Shown here in pieces: positions 22,401 through 31,400 of a stretch of 64,000 nucleotides of DNA. This DNA comes from Azorinus chamasolen (taxonomy: Eukaryota; Mollusca; Bivalvia; Cardiida; Solecurtidae). The stretch covers positions 12,764,378-12,828,377 of the forward strand of contig OY755240.1 in assembly GCA_963576725.1 (NCBI GenBank), in the 5' to 3' direction. A model generated the notes under the pieces. The model was not told the DNA's origin, ran no database searches, and was given only the letters and a program-made list of their open reading frames with translations. Within the stretch, counting starts at the first letter, position 1. Each line of letters begins with the position of its first letter. The translations under genes were made by a program, and so were the position numbers.

Positions 22401-25400
22401 TTATTAATTCTTGCATGAATATTCATGGAGAAAAGGGCTAAAATCACCTCTTTAACTCATTCTCCCCTAGACTATTTTTAGACCCAACCTCTTTGAATTA
22501 ATCTACCAAAAAGGAACAATAACTATAGATAAGGAAACGTTTAGGATTGTGTAGTATTGATACCATTGTGACAAATAGAGCATTTGCTCCTATGGAGCAA
22601 ATGCTCTATTTATCACAATGGTTTCAATTAATGAGTTTGCAGGAGAGAATTGATTAATGAGTATCAGCAACATAGGACATACCAAATAAGTACAGAAAAT
22701 AAGAAAATAAATCTCTTATCTTCAGCTCTGAAAAAAAATGGATTAGCTAAAACATATGGTATGTGGGAAAAGGGGAAACCCTCAATACTGCTGAACTTTG
22801 ATATCTCGAACTTGGATAACTCAAACTTCAGGATAACTCAACGTAAATGTTTGGTCCTTCCAAAATTTACAATACAGAATACATTTGTAGTTCTAAAATG
22901 TATCACTACACATATCTAGAAACACAAGTGACAGCTTAAATTAAGCAGGTTGAAAGTAATGCTGAAAGCTCCTACAACATTACTTTGGACCTGCATTAAG
23001 CTGGGAACGTGACAAATTGTTCAGATTAGATGACTCGAACCTTTGTTATCTTGAAGTAATTTTGTATGGTCCCTTGAAGTTCAAGATACTGAAGTTCAAC
23101 TGTATTTAGGTTTTCTGAAATCTAGACGTAACAGTACCTCCATCTCTAGCTCTATTTTGTCTGTGAAAGCATCAAGTTTCGACTCACAGAATGACAGTAT
23201 TACTGAAAAATAAACATAGAAATTTGAGGAAAACTAGATTTCCTATCAACGGTTTCTGGCAATGGCCTCAACACAGAACACTTCAACAGAGTCCAAAAAC
23301 ATTTCTTTTTATAATTCTAATCTGCTTAACCCTTTACTCCATCAATACCCACTTTCTATGCCTTTGCAAACAGAGAAGACCATGATTAGACGGCTCCTAT
23401 AGGAGTCGTCTGATCAGGGTCTGCTCTGTTTGCTTATGATATAATATAGATATGATTCTACAGTCATGGTCAAAACTTCATGTATCCATATGCTATTAAA
23501 ACAAATTAATCTAATTAATATTCATGATGTCATCATTTTTTACACAAATATTCATGGCAGAAAGGGTTAAATCTATACCAAGCATGTATTTCGAATGAAT
23601 ATAATTTCATTCTGAGGATTTTTCTACAAGAAATGACCTTACTTATATTAATCAGATTATTTGTTTGAAATGGCATTTGAATAGCCAAGAAAGAAACTAC
23701 ATGTACATAGAATAAGATCTAAATACAACAGAGCCTGTCTTAAGTGGCCATAAAAAGGCCTAATTATGGATCTGTACTGCAGGTGGTAGCTTAATGCAGG
23801 TCAAAAGTAACACAGAAAGTCCCCATAAGAGGTTTCTCTTTTGCCCTACATTAAGCAAACACCTGCTTTTTAACCCTTTCCTCCATAAGCTATTTTTAGA
23901 CCCAACCTCTTTGAATGAATCTACCAAAAAGGAACATTTACGAAATAAAATTTTAGAATTTTGTAGTTTGAAACCATTGTGATAAATAAAGCATTTGCTC
24001 CTATAGGAGCAAATGCTCTATTTATCACAATGGTTTCAAAAAGTGACTGTTACAGAGGCGTAGAAAGGCGTATTTATGGAAGAAAGGGTCAAACCCTTAA
24101 CAACCATTGTAAGATCAGACAATGACAGTATGAGCTGTACCATTAGAGTCTGTTCTGCTTTCCTGTGGGATAATACAGACCTGAGTCTACAAGTCTTGCC
24201 AGGGCCAAAATTCCCTTGTTCATATGTTATGCTACTGTAAAAATCAGTAAATTAATATTTATATTTTTAACATGATTATTCATGGCGGGTCAATAGAAAT
24301 TTAGTGACTCAAATGTTTTCCTGCAGTATTTTAAAACGAAATCACACAGGTTTGTGAGAGATGCTTGGGATAGTGTCAGCTCTCAAAATGAAATCAAACA
24401 GGTTTGTGAGAGATGCTTGGGATAGTGTCAGCTCTCAAAATGAAATCACACAGGTTTGTGAGAGATGCTTGGGATAGTGTCAGCCCTCAAAATGAAATAA
24501 CACCCTAGGCCTCACATTGGCCAATGGATTAATCCCCTAGCATCTACAGGAGCCATCTGATCTGGGTCTACTATGCTTGCGAATGTGTGAAAAGGAACAT
24601 GTATCTCTATCATTTAAAGAGTTGGTTATATGAAATTCTTCTTCTTCTTCTTCTTCTACAATAATGGCATACAATCAAAATGAATATTTGGCCATGTGTG
24701 GGGGTTAGAAAAGGGATAGCTACCTGTTTGGCCCATATTATATAATATTACCTGTTTGGCCCATGGCATCTGAGAAGGCAAATTTTTGTAAGGCGACCTC
24801 TTCATCAAATGTTTGTTCTGTTTGTTCCTCTGCCGGAGTCCTCAGATAAATTGTACTGTTGGCAAACATGGTAGTCCTTGGGAAACATAGTGAAACAGCA
24901 TTTGGTAAAATTAACCCTTTCCCTGTTCTATATTTAGGTCAAATTTCAATACCTACTGAATATTCATGAACAAAATAGTTATAATGAAATATGGAAGGTG
25001 GAATATTGTAGCCATATTAGAAATTCCATAAGCAAACAGAGCAGACCCTGATCAGACGGCTCCTCTAGGAGCCGTCTGATCTGGGTCTACTCTGTTTGCA
25101 AATGCGTGAAAACACGTTTACATGAGGGAAAGGGTTAAATAAATTATTCCAATATGATGGCAACATTGACCTATAGGCCTGCATACAGTAAAATCTCAAT
25201 AACTCAAACTCTCAAATAAGTATTACCACTGGTTTTCCAGACAGATGGCAGTTCAATGCTGTGTGAAAGTCATGCTCCTAGAGGAGCTTTCTGTATGACT
25301 TTCACCCAGCTTTTAGCAGCCACCTTCCTAAAAAGTTTGTCTTTACTAAACATTCGAGTTAACAAGGTTTAACTGTTTCTAAAATCTCTCATTTCTTAGC

Positions 25401-28400
25401 CAATCTTTATCCTGTTGGTACTCATAAATATTCATGTAAGAAACAATGACATCATGAATATCAATTAGCTGAATGTTAACCAATTCCCTCATAGGCTATT
25501 TTTAGACCCAACCTCTGAATAAATCTACCACCAAGGAGCATTTATTAGAGAAAAGGAAATTTTTAGAATTATGTAGTTTTGAAACCATTGTGAAAGCATT
25601 TGCTCCTATAGGTTTCACAAAGTTAATTTTGCAGAGGCGTTAAAAGGTGTCTATATGAGGGAATGGGTTAATATAGCCAGTATGACAATATGAATATTGA
25701 ACATGACAGAAACTTTAGAATCTAATTTCTTTGTGAACAGTGACCAGAATTCTTAAATTTATTGCCATGGAGATCAGTTTTATCACATGCAGTAGAACCT
25801 AACATAGGCAGCCATCAACGAGAGGTCTAATTATGGGTCTGTAAGGCAGGTGGTAGCGTATTGCAGGGCAAAAGTAATGCAGAAAGCTCCTATGCAGTAA
25901 GACGCCACCTGCCTTTTAAGACCGCAATGTTCAATGAATGAATGGCTGCTTACAACAGGTTACCGGCGGACGTGGTGGAGTGCTTAACGCACTTGACTAC
26001 AATACCAGGGGTTCTGAGCTAAACCGAGGTCTGATGTGCTTTACACCGGGCATATAAAAGAACCAAAGAAAATCTATTGATTATAAGAGTAGGCTATCGC
26101 CTGGGTATGTCTGTATCTGCTCCCCTTTCTCTGGGGCTTCCAATTAGCCCATAGTTGGTAGAAACGAATGTTAATCAACACAAACAAACAACAGATTTTA
26201 CTATACAAGCATATAGACCAAACTCTTATAGGATATCTCCTACAGGACCTTTCTGATCTGGATCAACTCAGTTTGCAAAGGCGTAATTATCAAGTAAATC
26301 CTTTACTGTGGATTCCGTAGTATACCAACCTGTCAAACATGACTGGCTGCACCTCCTCTTCCTCCAGTATGTCCTCCATTGTGAATGGCTGACTCGTGCA
26401 CCGTAACACAGTCCTTAGAACTTCTGTTCTCTGTTGAAACAAAATCAACAACTTGGAGCTACAGTAATAGCATCTTAAACCACCTTCATTTAATAACATT
26501 TTTTTTTCTTGACAAGATTTCTTTTTCTTTTTGTAAAAATACCAGTATATTATGATCAAAGATGAACAAATTCATAATTTATGAAATCAAACTGATTAGA
26601 GTTTGCCTTCTACAACAAGACCATAAACGTTTGACAATTTCTTAAACCTTTTCTCCAAGATTATTTATGTAAGAAATGATGATGTCATGTAAACACCGGA
26701 TGCCTTGTCATATGCATTCAGTGAGAAAATTACCAGGGACATTTGGGAATAGAAAAGTGTAGGAGGAGGGCTCGTGAAGTGCTGTATTGGCCGGGACTAA
26801 ATCAAGCCATATCAGAGACAGTTCAAAGCTGTGCTACATGCCAAGAATACAGGCCGAAACAAGCGTCAGAACCGCTACATCCTCATCTCGTAACAAGTTA
26901 CGCATGGGAGAAAATCAGTGTTGATCTCTGTGAGTTTGAGATAGATCATTATTTAGTGATGTGTGATTACTACAGTAGTTATCCAGTACAATGTAGTGTG
27001 CAAGCTTAGGTCAATATCAAGTGAGGCAGTGATAATTAATGCCATGAAATTTGTGTTCAGTAGTTTTGGTATCTGTAAAGAGTGTTTTTCTGATAACGGG
27101 CCAGCCACAATTCAGTAGTAAAGAATTCAAAGTGTTTGCGAGTGAATATGATTTCAAGCATACAACATCATCATCAAGATATCCTCAAAGAAATGGGTTA
27201 GCAGAAGTGTGTGTCAAAGTAGTGAAAAATTTGCTAAAAAAATCAAAATAAGATGGAAGTGATTTCAATCTGAATATACTAGTGTATAGGTCATCACCTC
27301 TTGAGTGTGGAAAATCTCTAGCAGAGTTTATGTCTGTTAGAAAAATTAGATCAAATTTGCCAATAGTGGAGAAAATGTGCAAGAAAAGCAGTACACATAT
27401 ACAATGGCCGACACTGGGTGTTGGCCTACATATACATGTATATCGAATGAGTATTTCCGGTATGTAAGTTTGAATCTTACGACAGATTCCGGCCAATGGC
27501 CAATGCTGTTCCGTTGGTTTCCGTAGCAATCAATTTTTCAAGTTTTTTCGACATAAACCCCCATTTACTATACGTGCTGTTTAGTGTTAAATAAGTGTTC
27601 AGGTACATAGATTCCGAATCTGAAGTCTGCAAATTTGCGCATAATACATCTTTAAAACTAAGTTAGAACATGTACTTGAAACACAATCATGTAGTTTACA
27701 ATGGACAGAGAGACATAAAAGACATACCTCATTCTCTAACATGTTCCAGCAGCCTACTCGACCATCACTACAACAAATGATAGGCAAAGTAATCAACTAA
27801 ATACAAAAAAAATCTAGATACAGTAAAACCCCTCTAAACTGCACATTCAATTAAGTATGAATATCCATCTTGGAGAAAGGTGGCAGCTTAATGCAGGGTG
27901 AAAGTCATGCAGAAAGCTCCTCTAGGAACTTTCTGCATGACTTTCATCCTGCATTAAGCAGCCATCTGCCTAAAAGTATCTAAATTCTTCTCTACTACAT
28001 TTACGGTATAGAGAGGTTTTACTGTACTTACAAATAATCAATTCTTTACATGCTGAATTGTCAAAGAGGAATGGTCCATAATAGCTAAACAATAGAGTCC
28101 ATTCAATGAAAGAGTATAATATGCAAGAGAATTTTGCATAACAAACAGTGCAGACCCGGATAAGAGGGTTCCTTTAGAAGATCTTTTATCTGGGTCTACA
28201 CTGTTTGCAAATGTCAGTAGACTCGTTTCTCAAAGGGTTAAATGTATGAAATTTATCTACAATTAAAGAAGTTTTCAATCAAAACAGAATATCATTTAAT
28301 ACCTTATTCAAATACGCTCCTTCTTTACTTATGTAAACTGTATCGGTCACTAAATTACGATAGTGCCCGCTTGAACAGTATAGTGCCCGCTACGCTCGGT

Positions 28401-31400
28401 TAGTTCCGGTAGTTTCCGCGCACACGGAAACGCACATACCGGTAAATGAATTGTATAAATAGTATACCTTATTCCAGAGACATATAAATGCATATACATA
28501 TGGCTCTATCTATCCACATACGCTCCTTCTTTACTTATGTTAAACGTACCGATCCCTAAATTGCAACTGTGCCCACTGGGAAACTATATATGGACCGCTG
28601 CGCTCGGTAATTTCCGGTGCTCGGTAATTTCCGCGCATACGAAAACGCACGTTGATGTATTACGTCATTCTAAATTATATATATTAATTAATACATAAAT
28701 ACTTCAATAGCATGCTCTAATATTTCGATCACTAAGGGCCCTTTTCAACGATTATCATGTCGAAATACACGTCACATTCTTGTTACATGCATTCAGCCAC
28801 AAAGAAAATAATGTTGATCCAGCGTCGTGGTGTTTTTACAGATGTCATGACGTCATCAAATGACGTCATTAGCGCAACCACTTCATGCACGCATTAGCGC
28901 ATTATCCTCCTTGATGTTAAGTACTGCCAAATGGTCTGTAAGTTCTCCATATCCAATCAGTTTGATGGATCTGTCTTTCAATTCTACATGCATTGAACAT
29001 CGGTTTCAAAACTATAAATCTAACATCATCACTGCTATGACCACCGACTCCAGTGATGAGTTAGCTACCCGACCACGCTCTAGATTGAAAAGATAGATCT
29101 ACTGGGTATTGCACATTCCAAGAAATGTATTTAAACAATGCATTTTCGGAAATAAATTCTGTGTAAAATAATGATTATTATTCAGCTTGAATAAATTGAT
29201 ACTAAAATGTTTTTTAACTTTAGTACAGGAAATAGATCTAATTGTAATTTGATTTGCAGATTAATACGGCTGAAGGAAAAACTTATTAAACTGAGGTAAT
29301 CACGGAGCGACACAGAACTGCTAAAATACTTACGTGAACAAAGGAATGCGGTATACTATAAGAAATAGTACAGCCCACTTCGGGCCTAATTGCATTATAG
29401 TGACCTACCAGTCAGCCCGAAAATAGTTTAAGGCCCTCAGCCTTCGGCTTCGGGCCTTAAACTATTTTCGGGCTGACTGGTAGGTCACTATAATGCAATA
29501 AGGCCCTCAGTGGGCTGTACTATTTCTTATTTAGTAGTTTGAAACTATTGTGATAAATAGAGCATTTGCTCCTATATAAGCAAATGCTTTATTTATCACA
29601 ATGGTTTCAAGAGTGGTTATTACAGAAACGTAGAAAGGCATATTTATGGAGGAAAGGGTTAAACTTCTCTTATCAGTTAAGTGTGTGTTTACTGTGATAA
29701 ATTGCTTAATATTCACTCTGATTATTGCATGTTCGTAATAATACTTAAACTTAGGCACTAAATCAATATTACGTAGATAATTACTTATTCATTAAAGTTA
29801 ACCCTTTACCCGAGTGTTAAATTTGTTAAAAATAATGTTAGACTATAACTATGAAATATATTTTTTTAATGGCCTAGGAACAAGGACATTTTTTACCAGG
29901 GCAGAAACTGCAGAATAATATCATTATTATTCCACAAACAGAGTTGACCCTGATCAGATGGCTTCTGCAGGAGCTGTCTGATTTAGGTCTACTCCATTTG
30001 TAACAAAAATTGTGTCTGTAAGACACAGCGATGCCCCCATGGTGGTGCTTGCCTAGTTGCACATAAAATTCCTAAGTCAAATTGGATTTGACCTTGGGCT
30101 AGTGGGCAGCATGCACTGGGTGCGCAATGAAAGTATGGATGGTGTTTAATGTGTATATGCAATTCTATGCCAATATAGCTATAGTGGTTAGTGAGGTATA
30201 CGACAATGAAACAAGAGCTGTCCGCAGACAGCGCGCTCCACTTTCTTTAGTGCTGGATAGTGTAGTGGAAGTCTAAGTCAGAAAGAGCAGATAACTATAG
30301 TAAAATGAATTTTAGGGTTACCTGCCCTTGTGGAATGGGTCCCCCTTGATATAGTTAACATGCATACCAAATTTGAACCAAATATCTTGGACAGTTTCTG
30401 AGACATGGACCTTAACATAAAACTTAACCAACAATGAAAATTCTAAGTCGAAAAAGGGGCATAACTATGGCAAAATGAATTTTAGGGTTACCTACCATTG
30501 TGAAATGGATTGCCCTTGTGATAGTAAACATACATACCAAATATGAACCAAATATCTTTGATGGTATCTGAGAAATGGACCTTAACAAAAAGGTTAACCA
30601 ACGCCGACGCCGACGCGGACGAGAGGGTCATGACAATACCTCCACTTTTTGAAAAAGTGGAGCTAAAAACTGTGACAACCAACTGCATGTAAAAGCGTGA
30701 CACACGGACAGACAGACAGACAGACAGACATACATACATGTGTAAAACATAATGCCCCCTGACTATCGTCAACAGGGGCATAAAAATAAATAACAAGAGC
30801 TGTCCGCAGACAGCGCGCTCCACTTTCTTTAGTGCTGGATAGTGTACTGGAAGTCTAAGTCAGAAAGGGCAGATAACTATAGCAAAATTAATTTTAGGGT
30901 TACCTGCCCTTGTGGAATGGGTCCCCCTTGTAATAGTTAACATGCATACCAAATTTGAACCAAATATCTTGGACAGTTTCTGAGACATGGACCTGAACAT
31001 AAAACTTAACCAACAATGAAAATTCTAAGTCGAAAAAGGGGCATAACTATGGCAATATTAATTTTAGGGTTACCTATCCTTATGAAATGGGTTCCCCTTG
31101 TGATAGTAAACATACATACCAAATATGATCCAAATATCTTTGATGGTTTCTGAGAAAAGGACCTTAACAAAAAGGTTAACCGACGCCGACACCGACGCCG
31201 ACGCCGACGAGAGGGTCATGACAATAGCTCTACTTTTTGAAAAAGTGGAGCTAAAAATGTTTCTCTATCAGTCAAAGGGTTAACTACATACACCTACATT
31301 GTATACAGTAGAACCTGTCCTAAACATTTATTGAACATAGTCTTAAAAATCAGGTGGGTGCTTAATGCAGGGCATCCTATAGGAGCTTTCTGCATTACTT

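Noticed and set aside
25963..26035. Possible tRNA gene
   Set aside because: Box A is good, but box B is altered and no cloverleaf closes; read as a SINE head.
28860..29096. 78-codon ORF ending TRPRSRLKR with AATAAA downstream
   Set aside because: No domain, no splice support and no second copy to show conservation; left as unassigned.
30488..30823. 111-codon minus ORF
   Set aside because: Runs across three HINE segments and a (CAGA)n microsatellite.
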